From the NCBI GenBank assembly GCA_024236055.1, contig JACKLF010000003.1, positions 186,001 to 250,000 on the forward strand: a stretch of DNA of 64,000 nt, given 5' to 3'. Source of the stretch: Alphaproteobacteria bacterium (GTDB lineage Bacteria > Pseudomonadota > Alphaproteobacteria > Micropepsales > Micropepsaceae). Each line of letters begins with the position of its first letter. The stretch's first letter is position 1. The notes under the pieces were generated by a model, which saw only the letters and a program-made list of their open reading frames with translations, was not told the origin of the DNA and ran no database searches. The translations under genes and the position numbers were made by a program. Shown in pieces: positions 7,783 to 16,435 of the stretch.

Positions 7783-9039
7783 ATGAAACCCACGAACGCT
7801 CGTTATGGCGTCGTCGCATTCGCTTTGGCGCTGGCGATGATCATGTACATCCAGCGTGTTGCCATCAGCCAGGCGATCGTGCCGATCGCGGACGATCTGC
7901 ACCTGACCAAGGAACAGACCGGCATGGTGCTGGGTGCGTTCGGCCTGTCCTATGCGCTGTTCGAAATTCCCATGGGCCTTCTGGGCGACAAGCTGGGTGT
8001 GCGCTGGATCTTGAGCCAGCTTGTGCTGATCTGGTCGGCCTTCACCGCGCTGACCGGTGCGGCCTGGAACCTGACCTCGATGTGGATCGTGCGCTTCCTG
8101 TTCGGCGCGGGCGAGGCTGGCTGCTTTCCCAACCTGACGCGCATGCTGTCGGCCTGGCTGCCGGTGTCCGAGCGCGTGCGCGCCCAGGCGGTGATGTGGG
8201 CTTTCGGCCGCTGGGGCGGCGCGCTGGCCCCGCCGGTGGCCTATTTCGTGATCTATCATTTCGGCTGGCGCTGGGGATTTGTCGCGCTGGCGATGCTGGG
8301 CGTGGCCTGGGTCGCGGTGTTCCTGCCCTGGTTCCGCAACGATCCGGCCGAGCACAAGTCGGTGAACAAGGCCGAACTGGAATTGCTGGAAGGCTCGCGC
8401 GCGCTGGTGCTGCATGAGCATGGCGTGCCCTGGTACAAGCTGCTGCTGCAGCGGGACATCGCGCTTCTGGGCCTGCAGTATTTCGCCTTCTCTTACACCT
8501 GGTATTTCTATGTCACCTGGCTGCCCACCTGGCTGCAGCAGGCGCGCGCGCTCGATCCGGCGACCGCGGCGGGCTTTGCCATGGTGCCGCTGGCGCTGGG
8601 CGGCGTGGGCTCCATCGTTTCGGGCTTCCTGCCGATGTGGATTCCGCGCAAGTGGGTAGCCTTTGCCGGCTTCACGGGCACCGCAATCCTGATCTTCATC
8701 ATTCCCCAGGTGTCCAGCGTGACCGGCGCCATGGTGCTGATGGGGATGGCCAGCTTCTGCAGCGACCTGACCATGCCGATCTCGTGGAATACCTGCGTGG
8801 AGATCGGCAAGCAGTACACCGCCACCGTGGCCTCGACCATGAACATGTTGGGCAACTTCGCCGGCTTCGTCGCGCCGGTGGTGTTCGGCTACATCCTTGG
8901 CGAGACCGACAACAACTGGACCATCGTGATGTACACGATGGCGGGCGCGGCGATCGTGTCGGCGCTGTGCTGGGTGTTCCTGGATCCCAAGAAGCACAGC
9001 CCCGACCAGCTTCCGCTGGAAGCGGCCCCGGAGATCTGA
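7783..9039 (+). CDS. MFS transporter, anion:cation symporter-like (sugar-acid uptake)
   Basis: 418 residues with about 12 predicted membrane helices. The N-terminal part (MIMYIQRVAISQAIVPIADD, then GMVLGAFGLSYALFEIPMG, then GDKLGVRW) is typical of the hexuronate/glucarate/phthalate (ACS) branch. GGGAGG at 7772-7777 gives the start. The gene begins a rightward operon with an SDR 40 bases downstream and a TIM-barrel protein. In context it should import the acid made in the periplasm by the quinoproteins. Substrate unproven. Confidence 0.8.
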   Translation: MKPTNARYGVVAFALALAMIMYIQRVAISQAIVPIADDLHLTKEQTGMVLGAFGLSYALFEIPMGLLGDKLGVRWILSQLVLIWSAFTALTGAAWNLTSMWIVRFLFGAGEAGCFPNLTRMLSAWLPVSERVRAQAVMWAFGRWGGALAPPVAYFVIYHFGWRWGFVALAMLGVAWVAVFLPWFRNDPAEHKSVNKAELELLEGSRALVLHEHGVPWYKLLLQRDIALLGLQYFAFSYTWYFYVTWLPTWLQQARALDPATAAGFAMVPLALGGVGSIVSGFLPMWIPRKWVAFAGFTGTAILIFIIPQVSSVTGAMVLMGMASFCSDLTMPISWNTCVEIGKQYTATVASTMNMLGNFAGFVAPVVFGYILGETDNNWTIVMYTMAGAAIVSALCWVFLDPKKHSPDQLPLEAAPEI

Positions 9040-9079
9040 GACGGGGCACCCTGACCTCGAACTAGCAAAGGACTTACGC

Positions 9080-9835
9080 GTGAAGATTGATCTGAGTGGC
9101 AAGACAGCAGTGATCGTGGGCGGCTCGGGCGGCCTGGGCGAAGCCATGGCCAACACCCTGTCGGATGCCGGCGCCGCGGTGGCGATCGTGGGCCGCAGCC
9201 AGGCCAAGCTGGACAAGGTGGCCGGCGCCATCAAGGCCAAGGGCGGCAATGTCGAAAGCTTCACCGCCGACATGACCAGCGAGAGCGATGTCGCGCGCCT
9301 GGCCAAGGATGTGAATGCGAAATTCCCCAACCCGCAGATCCTGATCAACTCGGCCGGCGTCAACAACCGCAAGGACCTGACCGAGTTCACGCTGAAGGAA
9401 TGGACCACGGTGGTCGATTCCAGCCTGGTCACCACCTTCCTGGCCTGCCATGCCTTCATTCCGGGCATGAAGGGCACCGGCTATGGCCGCATCATCAACC
9501 TGTCCTCGATCATGGCGCATATCTCGCTGCCGGGCCGCACCGCCTATTCCAGCGGCAAGGCGGGCCTTCTGGGCCTGACCAAGGCGCTGGCGCTGGAGCT
9601 GGCGTCGGAAGGCATCACCGCCAACTGCATCTCGCCCGGCCCCTTTCATACCGAGATGAACCTGCCGGTGATCAACAATCCGGAAGCCAACAAGATGTTC
9701 CTGCAGAAGCTGCCGGTGGGCCGCTGGGGCAAGGTGGAAGAGATCGGCGGACTTGCCTGCTATCTCTGTTCGGACCTGGCCGGCTTCATCACCGGCACCG
9801 ACATCCTGATCGACGGCGGCTGGACCGCCTCCTGA
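9080..9835 (+). CDS. SDR oxidoreductase, gluconate-5-dehydrogenase-like
   Basis: 251 residues from a GTG start. VGGSGGLGE gives the NAD(P) loop near residue 14, INSAGV the NAG-type motif, NLSSIMA the catalytic Ser, and YSSGK the Tyr/Lys pair; DILIDGGWTAS closes the fold. The ISPGPFHTEMN loop and overall size resemble 2-deoxy-D-gluconate 3-dehydrogenase and gluconate 5-dehydrogenase. It lies between the transporter and the TIM-barrel gene, so it probably acts on the imported acid. Which carbon it oxidises cannot be told. Confidence 0.75.
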   Translation: MKIDLSGKTAVIVGGSGGLGEAMANTLSDAGAAVAIVGRSQAKLDKVAGAIKAKGGNVESFTADMTSESDVARLAKDVNAKFPNPQILINSAGVNNRKDLTEFTLKEWTTVVDSSLVTTFLACHAFIPGMKGTGYGRIINLSSIMAHISLPGRTAYSSGKAGLLGLTKALALELASEGITANCISPGPFHTEMNLPVINNPEANKMFLQKLPVGRWGKVEEIGGLACYLCSDLAGFITGTDILIDGGWTAS

Positions 9836-9878
9836 AGCGGCGGTCTTTTCGGAAAGAACAACACAAGGAGACGACCCC

Positions 9879-10934
9879 ATGGGTACGCGGCGCGATATCT
9901 TGATGGGCGGGGCGGCACTGGCCGCCTGCTCGGCAATGCCGGCAATGGCTGCGGACATGCGCCCGCGTTCGCCCCTGGGCGTCGCCCAGACGGCGCTGGG
10001 CCATTATTTCCGCAAGCAGAATGGCGGGCAGCGCCGGCGCGGCCCGGCCGATCCCTATGCCACGGTGGACTATGTGCGTTCGCTGGGCGCGGGCGGCCTG
10101 CAGATGGCGCTGGCGCCCGACACCGACGTCAAGAAGCTGCGCGGCGTGCTGGAGAAGAACAACCTGTTCTTCGAGGGCGATGCCCGCATGATCGAGAAGG
10201 CGGGCGACGACACCGCCGATTTCGAGCGGACCTTGCGCATGTTCAAGGCGCTGGGCGCGTCCTGCGTGCGCACGGTTTCCTTTGTCGGCCGCCGCTATGA
10301 GACCTTCGACAGCCTGCAGGCCTACAAGGACTGGAAGGCCAATGCCGACGGCGTGCTGGCGGCCTGTGTGCCGATCGCCGACAAGGTGGGCATCCCGCTT
10401 GCGATGGAGAACCACAAGGACCGCGTCGTCGACGAGGAAGTCGAGGTGCTGAAGAAATATTCCAGCGAATATTTCGGCGCCCTGGTCGACTTCGGCAACA
10501 ATATCTCGATGTGCGACGATCCGGTGGACGTGATCCACAAGCTGGCGCCCTATGTGAAGGCCACCCATGTCAAGAACATGGGCGTGGCGCGCTACGATGA
10601 CGGCTTCCTGCTGTCGGAAGTGCTGTTCGAGGACGGTTTCCTGGACATTCCGGCCCTGTATGCGGTGCTGAAAAAGGCCAATCCCAAAATCAACCCGATG
10701 CACGAGCTGATCACCCGCGATCCGTTGAAGGTGCCGGTGCTGACCGACAAATACTGGGTCACCTGGCCGGAACGCAGCGGCCTGTACCTGGAGCGCACCT
10801 TGCGCATGGTCGATGCCAATGCCAGCAAGAAGCCGCTGCCCACCATCAGCAACCTGGATGCCGATGCCCAGTTCGCTGCCGAGCAGAGCAACAACATCAA
10901 GTGCTTCGACTGGGCCCGCAAGGCGCTGGCCTGA
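9879..10934 (+). CDS. Tat-exported sugar isomerase/epimerase-like TIM-barrel protein
   Basis: 351 residues. The first 24 (MGTRRDILMGGAALAACSA then MPAMA) carry a twin-arginine motif and signal region, unusual for a fold that is normally cytoplasmic. The body is of the xylose-isomerase-like/AP-endonuclease-2 type: GIPLAMENHKDR with a metal-binding Glu/His strand, GALVDFGNNIS, and KATHVKNMG. Members are sugar epimerases, isomerases or inosose dehydratases. It closes the transporter operon and is followed by a strong terminator. A periplasmic step on the sugar is inferred; activity unknown. Confidence 0.7.
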   Translation: MGTRRDILMGGAALAACSAMPAMAADMRPRSPLGVAQTALGHYFRKQNGGQRRRGPADPYATVDYVRSLGAGGLQMALAPDTDVKKLRGVLEKNNLFFEGDARMIEKAGDDTADFERTLRMFKALGASCVRTVSFVGRRYETFDSLQAYKDWKANADGVLAACVPIADKVGIPLAMENHKDRVVDEEVEVLKKYSSEYFGALVDFGNNISMCDDPVDVIHKLAPYVKATHVKNMGVARYDDGFLLSEVLFEDGFLDIPALYAVLKKANPKINPMHELITRDPLKVPVLTDKYWVTWPERSGLYLERTLRMVDANASKKPLPTISNLDADAQFAAEQSNNIKCFDWARKALA

Positions 10935-10956
10935 GCCGCGATAGGGTTGAAAACGA

Positions 10957-10990
10957 AAACGCCCCGGTGCGTCGCGCCGGGGCGTTTTTC
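10957..10990. terminator. Bidirectional Rho-independent terminator
   Basis: A perfect 9-bp stem, ACGCCCCGG (10959-10967) with CCGGGGCGT (10977-10985), is followed by TTTTTC and preceded by AAAA-type sequence. It separates the rightward TIM-barrel gene from the leftward aldose-epimerase gene. Confidence 0.85.
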
Positions 10991-11010
10991 TTTGATCGGC
11001 TGAGCGCCCT

Positions 11011-12141
11011 CTACTGCACGGTGAAGTGCATCATGGTGGTCGAGGTGAAGGTCTCGCCCGGGCGCAGCACCGTGGACGGGAAGTCCGGATGGTTGGGGCT
11101 GTCGGGGAAGTGCTGGGTTTCCAGTGCCATGCCGTCGGTGGCGCGCAGGGTTCTGCCGCTGGGCGTGATGCCGGTGCCGTTCAGATGGTTGGAGGAATAG
11201 ATCTGCACCCCCGGCTGGGTGGTGTAGAGCTCCAGCGTGCGGCCGCTGGCCGGATCGGTGATGCGCGCCGCCAGGTCCAGCGCGCCGGGCCTGGATTTCT
11301 TCAGCACGAAATTCTGGTCATAGCCCTGGCCGATCAGCATCTGCTCCTCGCTGGAGCGCAGGTCGCGCCCGATCGGCTTTGGCGTGCGGAAGTCCAGCGC
11401 GGTGCCGGCGACCGGTGCGATCGCGCCGGTGGGAATCTGCAGCTTGTCGGTGGGCGTATAGCTGTCGGCCATCAGGGTCAGCAGCTGCGGCTCGACCGAA
11501 CCGGAACCGTTGCCCGCCAGGTTGTAATAGGTGTGGTTGGTCAGGTTGACCACGGTCGGCTTGTCGGTGGTGGCCTTGTAATCGATGCGAAAATCGCTGT
11601 CGTCCGTCAGCGTATAGGTGACGTCGACGGTCAGGGTGCCGGGAAAGCCCTGGTCGCCGTCGGGACTGACCAGCCGCAGCGTCACGCCGGCGGTGGTGGC
11701 GGTCTGAAATGTCTTCACGGTCTGCAGCACCCGGCTGGAATAGCCGGGCCGGCCGCCATGCAACGTCACGCCGGCGGGGTTTTCGGCCAGGGGGTAATGC
11801 TTGCCGTCCAGCGTGAAGCCGTGGAACAGCCGGTTGGCATAGCGGCCGGTCAGCGCGCTCATCGGGCCGGTGGCCAGGATGTTCGCCATGTCCTTCTGGC
11901 ACAGCACCACATTGGCCATCTTGCCGTCGCGGCCCGGCGCTTCGACATCACAGATAATGCCGCCGTAATCCAGAACCTGGGCGCGCATGCCCTTGTTGTT
12001 GGTCATGGTGAAAATATGGACCGGTGTGCCGTCCCTGGCGGCGCCGAAAACCTTCTGGTCCACGGTCCCCGCAAGGGCGGGCACGGCGCCCACGCAGCCG
12101 CACAAAAATATCGCAGCCGCTGCCGCGCCAAGCCTGTTCAT
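11011..12141 (-). CDS. Secreted aldose 1-epimerase (mutarotase)
   Basis: 376 residues from the ATG at 12141, chosen for the GGGAG ribosome site and because a signal peptide follows at once. The FLCGC stretch near residue 15 weakly resembles a lipobox, so a lipoprotein is possible. Mutarotase landmarks are GRYANRLFHG, LHGGRPGYSS with the conserved His, NLTNHTYYNLAG with the catalytic His, GYDQNFVL, and MALETQHFPDSPNHPDFP with the conserved Glu. It interconverts aldose anomers, useful because quinoprotein dehydrogenases oxidise one anomer. It is divergent from the diheme quinoprotein gene. Confidence 0.85.
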   Translation of the reverse strand: MNRLGAAAAAIFLCGCVGAVPALAGTVDQKVFGAARDGTPVHIFTMTNNKGMRAQVLDYGGIICDVEAPGRDGKMANVVLCQKDMANILATGPMSALTGRYANRLFHGFTLDGKHYPLAENPAGVTLHGGRPGYSSRVLQTVKTFQTATTAGVTLRLVSPDGDQGFPGTLTVDVTYTLTDDSDFRIDYKATTDKPTVVNLTNHTYYNLAGNGSGSVEPQLLTLMADSYTPTDKLQIPTGAIAPVAGTALDFRTPKPIGRDLRSSEEQMLIGQGYDQNFVLKKSRPGALDLAARITDPASGRTLELYTTQPGVQIYSSNHLNGTGITPSGRTLRATDGMALETQHFPDSPNHPDFPSTVLRPGETFTSTTMMHFTVQ

Positions 12142-12209
12142 GATTTTCTCCCTTTGTTCCGTCCCCGGATCGCCGCGGTCCCAGCCATGACACGCCGGCC
12201 GCAATTGCC

Positions 12210-12265
12210 GTCATTATTGCCAGTCATTATTGGCTGTGTTTTGCCGCACCAAACTATAGTATTGG
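12210..12265. promoter_or_regulatory. Divergent control region with direct and inverted repeats
   Basis: Between the epimerase and the diheme quinoprotein, GTCATTATTG occurs twice (12210-12219 and 12223-12232, a 13-base step), followed by CCAAACTATAGTATTGG (12249-12265), whose arms CCAA/TTGG flank an ACTATAGT palindrome. This A/T-rich patch stands out from the surroundings and is a likely promoter-operator area. No bound protein can be named. Confidence 0.35.
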
Positions 12266-12368
12266 CGTCATAGAACCACAAAGATGGACCATGGGTCCGT
12301 CGGGGCCTGGAAGCAACGCTTAGCAAAGGGGTTGGGGTTTTGCCGGTCCGGCATCCCCGAAGCATCAC

Positions 12369-14741
12369 ATGAAATTTTCGACACGATATGCCGTGGCCGG
12401 TCTTCTTGCTGTCAGCCTGATCGGCGGCGTCAGCCTTGTCGCTGGCACCAGCCAGGCCCAGCCCGCCGACACGCCGACCAATCCCTTTGCCCATGACCCG
12501 GCTGCGGTGGCGGCCGGCCAGAAGATTTTCAATTCCACCTGCACGGCCTGTCACGGTGTTGGCGCGACCGGCGGGCGGGGCCCCGCGCTGAACACCGGTT
12601 CGTTTGCCCATGGCGCAGGCGACTATGACATCTTCCAGACCATCCGCTCGGGCGTGGCGGGCACCCAGATGCCCAGCTTCGCGCGCCTGGCCTCCGACGA
12701 TGTGTGGAAGGTCGTCACCTACATCAAGAGCCTGTCGGGCGGCGAGGGCGGCGGCGAGGTGCTGAAGGGCGATCCCGCCCGGGGCCAGGCGCTGTTCTTC
12801 GGCGCCGGCGGCTGCACCGCCTGTCACGAGATGAACGGACGCGGTGCGCCCTATGCCAGCGACCTTTCGGACGCCGGCACCAAGTCGGCCGAGCTGATCC
12901 GCAACGGCGTGGTGCACAAGCTGCGCCGCCGCTTCGGTCCATCGCCGGAGTTCGCCAAGGTGACGATGAAGGACGGCACCAGCCATGACGGCTTTGTCAC
13001 CGCCCAGGACAGTTTCGCCATCGCCCTGAATGTCAGCGGCAAGTTCGTCACCCTGAACAAGAAGGATGTGCAGTCCATCGACAGCCGCAGCGCGGTGCCG
13101 GCGGACAACAAGCTGACCGATGCCCAGGTGGATGACGTGGTCGCCTATCTGGCTGGTCAGAAGAAGCGCGACCTGGCCGAGGCGGCGAAGATCACGCCCG
13201 CGCCGGTGCTGACCTATGCGCGCATCCGCGACGCGGCGGCCGAGCCGCAGAACTATCCCACCTATTGGGGCGACTATCACGGCCATCACTTCAGCGAACT
13301 GACCCAGATCGACAAGGCCAATGTCGGCAAACTCCAGGCCAAGTGGGCGGCCTCGCTGCCCGGCCAGTCGACGCTGGAATCGATTCCGGTGGTCGTGGAC
13401 GGGGTGATGTATGTCTCCGGCCCGCCCGGCGACGTCTATGCCTTTGACGCCAAGACGGGCCTGCAGCTGTGGCACTTCCACCGCAAGCAGGACATCGTCA
13501 ATCCCTATCAGATCAATCCGTCCAACCGCGGCGTTGCGGTGCTGGACGGGCGCGTCTTCTTCGGCACGCTGGACGACAACCTGATCGCGCTGGACGCCCA
13601 TACCGGGCGCGAGCTGTGGGAAGTGCGCATCGCCGACACGATGGAAGGCTTCACCCTGACCGGTGCGCCGCTGGCGGTGAAGGACAAGATCATCATGGGA
13701 TCGTCGGGCGGCGAGATGGGCCTGCGCGGCTTTCTGGATGCCTATGATCCGGCCACCGGCAAAAGGCTGTGGCGCTTCTATACGACGCCCGCGCCGGGCG
13801 AGCCGAATGCCGGCACCTGGCCCGGCGACACCTGGAAGCTGGGCGGCGGCGGCACCTGGCTGACCGGCAGCTTCGATCCCGAGCTGAACACGCTTTACTG
13901 GGGCATCGGCAATCCCGCGCCGTCCTTCAACCAGTATGGCCGCAAGGGCGACAACCTCTACACCGACAGTGTGGTGGCGCTCGATCCCGACACCGGCAAG
14001 CTGAAATGGTACTACCAGTTCACCCCCAACGATTCCCACGACTGGGATTCGGAGGAGGACATGGTGCTGGCCGACCAGATGGTGGACGGCAAGCTGAAGA
14101 AGCTTTTGCTGCACACCGACCGCAACGGCGTCTTCTATGCGCTGGACCGCGTGACCGGCCAGTTCCAGTGGGCCAAGCCCTTCGTGAAGACCACCTGGGT
14201 CAAGGGCTGGGACAAGAACGGCCGGCCCATCGTCAATCACGACACCGACGCCACGCCGGAAGGCAAGATCGTCTGGCCCGCCACGGGCGGCACCAATTTC
14301 CAGGCGCCGTCCTATGACAAGGACAGCTATACGCTGTTTCTGCAGACCAACGAGGCGCAGGGCTGGGCCAACAGCGGTCCGGCCGTGTTCGAGCGCGGCA
14401 AGCTCTATACCGCGCGCGGCAGTGTGGCGCCGCCGCCCGGTCCGCCCGCCAAGCCGGCGATCAAGGCGATCGACACGCGCAATGGCGACATCCTGTGGAC
14501 CACGCCGGTCCAGGTGCCCAGCCTGTCGGCAGGCGTGATGGCCACGCGCGGCGGGGTCGTCTTCGTGGCGACCTCCGAGGGCCAGTTCATGGCGCTGGAC
14601 AGCAAGACGGGCAAGCCGCTGTGGAATTTCCGTACCGGCGGGCGCATGACGTCCTCGCCGATGGGCTATGCCGTGGACGGCAAGCAGTATGTCGCCATCG
14701 GCGCGGGCAACATGCTCTACAGCTTCGCGCTGCCGGACTGA
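12369..14741 (+). CDS. Diheme cytochrome c-PQQ dehydrogenase fusion
   Basis: 790 residues. A signal peptide (to about residue 30, ending TSQA) is followed by two cytochrome c units with CTACH at residues 58-62 and 149-153. An insert of roughly 80 residues (KDGTSHDGFVTAQDS region) leads to a quinoprotein propeller from about residue 300 to the end. The usual HDxWDxD active-site stretch is replaced by NDSHDWDSEED near residue 554. Known quinohaemoprotein alcohol dehydrogenases carry one haem at the C-terminus; here two are at the N-terminus. Probable role: periplasmic oxidation of a sugar or alcohol with built-in electron transfer. Gluconokinase follows four bases later, suggesting an aldose-to-aldonate step. 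Confidence 0.8.
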   Translation: MKFSTRYAVAGLLAVSLIGGVSLVAGTSQAQPADTPTNPFAHDPAAVAAGQKIFNSTCTACHGVGATGGRGPALNTGSFAHGAGDYDIFQTIRSGVAGTQMPSFARLASDDVWKVVTYIKSLSGGEGGGEVLKGDPARGQALFFGAGGCTACHEMNGRGAPYASDLSDAGTKSAELIRNGVVHKLRRRFGPSPEFAKVTMKDGTSHDGFVTAQDSFAIALNVSGKFVTLNKKDVQSIDSRSAVPADNKLTDAQVDDVVAYLAGQKKRDLAEAAKITPAPVLTYARIRDAAAEPQNYPTYWGDYHGHHFSELTQIDKANVGKLQAKWAASLPGQSTLESIPVVVDGVMYVSGPPGDVYAFDAKTGLQLWHFHRKQDIVNPYQINPSNRGVAVLDGRVFFGTLDDNLIALDAHTGRELWEVRIADTMEGFTLTGAPLAVKDKIIMGSSGGEMGLRGFLDAYDPATGKRLWRFYTTPAPGEPNAGTWPGDTWKLGGGGTWLTGSFDPELNTLYWGIGNPAPSFNQYGRKGDNLYTDSVVALDPDTGKLKWYYQFTPNDSHDWDSEEDMVLADQMVDGKLKKLLLHTDRNGVFYALDRVTGQFQWAKPFVKTTWVKGWDKNGRPIVNHDTDATPEGKIVWPATGGTNFQAPSYDKDSYTLFLQTNEAQGWANSGPAVFERGKLYTARGSVAPPPGPPAKPAIKAIDTRNGDILWTTPVQVPSLSAGVMATRGGVVFVATSEGQFMALDSKTGKPLWNFRTGGRMTSSPMGYAVDGKQYVAIGAGNMLYSFALPD

Positions 14742-14745
14742 CGCG

Positions 14746-15276
14746 ATGAGCGGGTCCGACTTTCTGCCGCTGATCGTGGTGATGGGCGTTGCCGGGTCCG
14801 GCAAGTCCACCATCGCCGGCGGCCTGGCCGGGCGGCTGGGCGTGTCCTTTGTCGAGGGAGACGCGCTGCATCCCCACGCCAATGTGGAAAAGATGGCCGG
14901 CGGCACGCCCCTGACCGACGAGGACCGCTGGCCTTGGCTGCGCGCCATCGGCGCCACGATGGAGGCCGAGCGCCGCGCCGGGCGCGGCGTGGTGGTGTCC
15001 TGTTCGGCGCTCAAGCACAGTTACCGCGACTGCATCCGTTCGATGGTGCAGGGGCCGGTGCGCTTCATCCTGCTGAACGGCCCGCGCGCGCTGATCGCCG
15101 AGCGCATGGCCGGGCGCAAGGGCCACTTCATGCCGCCCGCGCTGCTGGAAAGCCAGCTCGACACGCTGGAACGGCCCGCGGCGGACGAGGATGGCGTGAT
15201 CCTGGACATCAACGAACCTGTCAGCAGCCTGATCGACCAGGCGGAGCAGGCGGCAAGGGCGCAGCCCGCCGTATAA
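14746..15276 (+). CDS. gntK: Gluconokinase
   Basis: 176 residues, the usual length. The P-loop GVAGSGKST is near residue 14, followed by VEGDALHPHANVEKM and GTPLTDEDRWPWL, both diagnostic for GntK/IdnK, then SCSALKHSYRD and RKGHFMPPALLESQ. It phosphorylates D-gluconate to 6-phosphogluconate in the cytoplasm. The start four bases after the quinoprotein stop points to translational coupling, so gluconate is a likely product of the enzyme upstream. It is the clearest clue that D-glucose/gluconate is at least one substrate of this locus. Confidence 0.88.
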   Translation: MSGSDFLPLIVVMGVAGSGKSTIAGGLAGRLGVSFVEGDALHPHANVEKMAGGTPLTDEDRWPWLRAIGATMEAERRAGRGVVVSCSALKHSYRDCIRSMVQGPVRFILLNGPRALIAERMAGRKGHFMPPALLESQLDTLERPAADEDGVILDINEPVSSLIDQAEQAARAQPAV

Positions 15277-15323
15277 GAAACAACGGACGACACAGGAACA
15301 GTGGCCTAAAAGGGGAGCGGGGC

Positions 15324-16385
15324 ATGAAGAATTTTCTGGCCGGTGTGGCCGTAATGAGTGTGTCCGTCCTGTATGGACTTGCCGGTCCCGCGCTGGCGCA
15401 GGACGCGGCGACGGACAAAAACCCCACGCCGCCGCCGCGCGTCACCGCCGAGAACAGCATCATCGGGCCCGATTACGCCAACGCGCCCGAAACCGTGTTG
15501 AATCCGAATGTGCCCCAGGGCGACGTGTTCGAGTTCATCATGTATTCGGACGAGAGCAGGATTTATCCGGGCATCGTGCGCATTGCCAGGATGACCCGCG
15601 ACAAGTACGGCAACTATGTCGTGCCGCCGGGCGGGATTTCCGCGCCCGGCCCCTATGAGCGCCATGTCTGGGTCTATATCCCCAAACAGTACAAGAAAGG
15701 CACGCCCGCGCCCTTCATGGTGGTCCAGGACGGCCATGGCTATGTGAAGCGCATGGTCACCATGATGGACAACATGATCGCCACCGGCCGGCTTCCGGCG
15801 ATGGTGCTGATCATGGCGGATTCGGGCGGCAGCGATGCCCAGGGCTCCGAACGCGGGCTGGAATACGACACCGTGTCGGACCGCTATTCCAACTGGGTCG
15901 AACAGGAACTGCTGCCGGCGGTGTCGAAGAAATATGATGTCACCTTCACCACCGACCCCGACGGGCGCGGCACGGTGGGCGGCAGCTCGGGCGGCATGGC
16001 GGCCTTCACCATGGCCTGGTTCCACCCGGAGCGGTATCACAAGGTCCTGTCCTATTCGGGCACCTTCGTGAACCAGGCCTGGCCGCCCGATCCCAAGACG
16101 CCGCGCGGCGGCTGGGAATATCACGACCACCTGATCGCGCAGGCGCCCAAAAAGCCGATCCGCATCTGGATGGAGGTGGGCGAACACGACAACCGCTTCG
16201 ATGCGCCCGAATCGACCTGGCACAACTGGCCGCTGGCCAACAACCGCATGGCGGCGGTGCTGAAGAAAAAGGGCTATGACTACCGGTATGTCTGGGCCGC
16301 CGATGCCGGTCATGTCGACAACCGGGTGGTGATGCAGACGCTGCCGGCCGCAATGGAATGGCTGTGGCGGGATTATCCCAGATAA
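15324..16385 (+). CDS. Secreted esterase (PF00756-type), tandem copy 1
   Basis: 353 residues from the ATG at 15324 (preceded by AGGGGAGCGGG) with a signal peptide ending PALAQ. It has an alpha/beta-hydrolase fold of the Fes/esterase-D kind: PAPFMVVQDGHGY, then MADSGGSDAQGSERGLEYD, then nucleophile elbow VGGSSGGMAA, then a late His in DAGHVDNR. Its neighbour downstream is a close paralogue (shared ENSIIGPDYA/ENSIIGPAYR starts and WHNWPLANNRMAA). In an aldose-oxidation operon it could open the lactone produced by the quinoprotein, or strip acyl groups from plant sugars. Both are inference. Confidence 0.75.
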   Translation: MKNFLAGVAVMSVSVLYGLAGPALAQDAATDKNPTPPPRVTAENSIIGPDYANAPETVLNPNVPQGDVFEFIMYSDESRIYPGIVRIARMTRDKYGNYVVPPGGISAPGPYERHVWVYIPKQYKKGTPAPFMVVQDGHGYVKRMVTMMDNMIATGRLPAMVLIMADSGGSDAQGSERGLEYDTVSDRYSNWVEQELLPAVSKKYDVTFTTDPDGRGTVGGSSGGMAAFTMAWFHPERYHKVLSYSGTFVNQAWPPDPKTPRGGWEYHDHLIAQAPKKPIRIWMEVGEHDNRFDAPESTWHNWPLANNRMAAVLKKKGYDYRYVWAADAGHVDNRVVMQTLPAAMEWLWRDYPR

Positions 16386-16435
16386 ATCTTACGGCTTCGC
16401 CGCGGCGGGCCGAACAACAGGGAACGGGGGACACC

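Noticed and set aside
12138..15014. A 958-codon open frame antisense to the diheme quinoprotein
   Set aside because: The plus strand encodes complete cytochrome and PQQ propeller motifs and gluconokinase; the antisense product has no recognisable domains.
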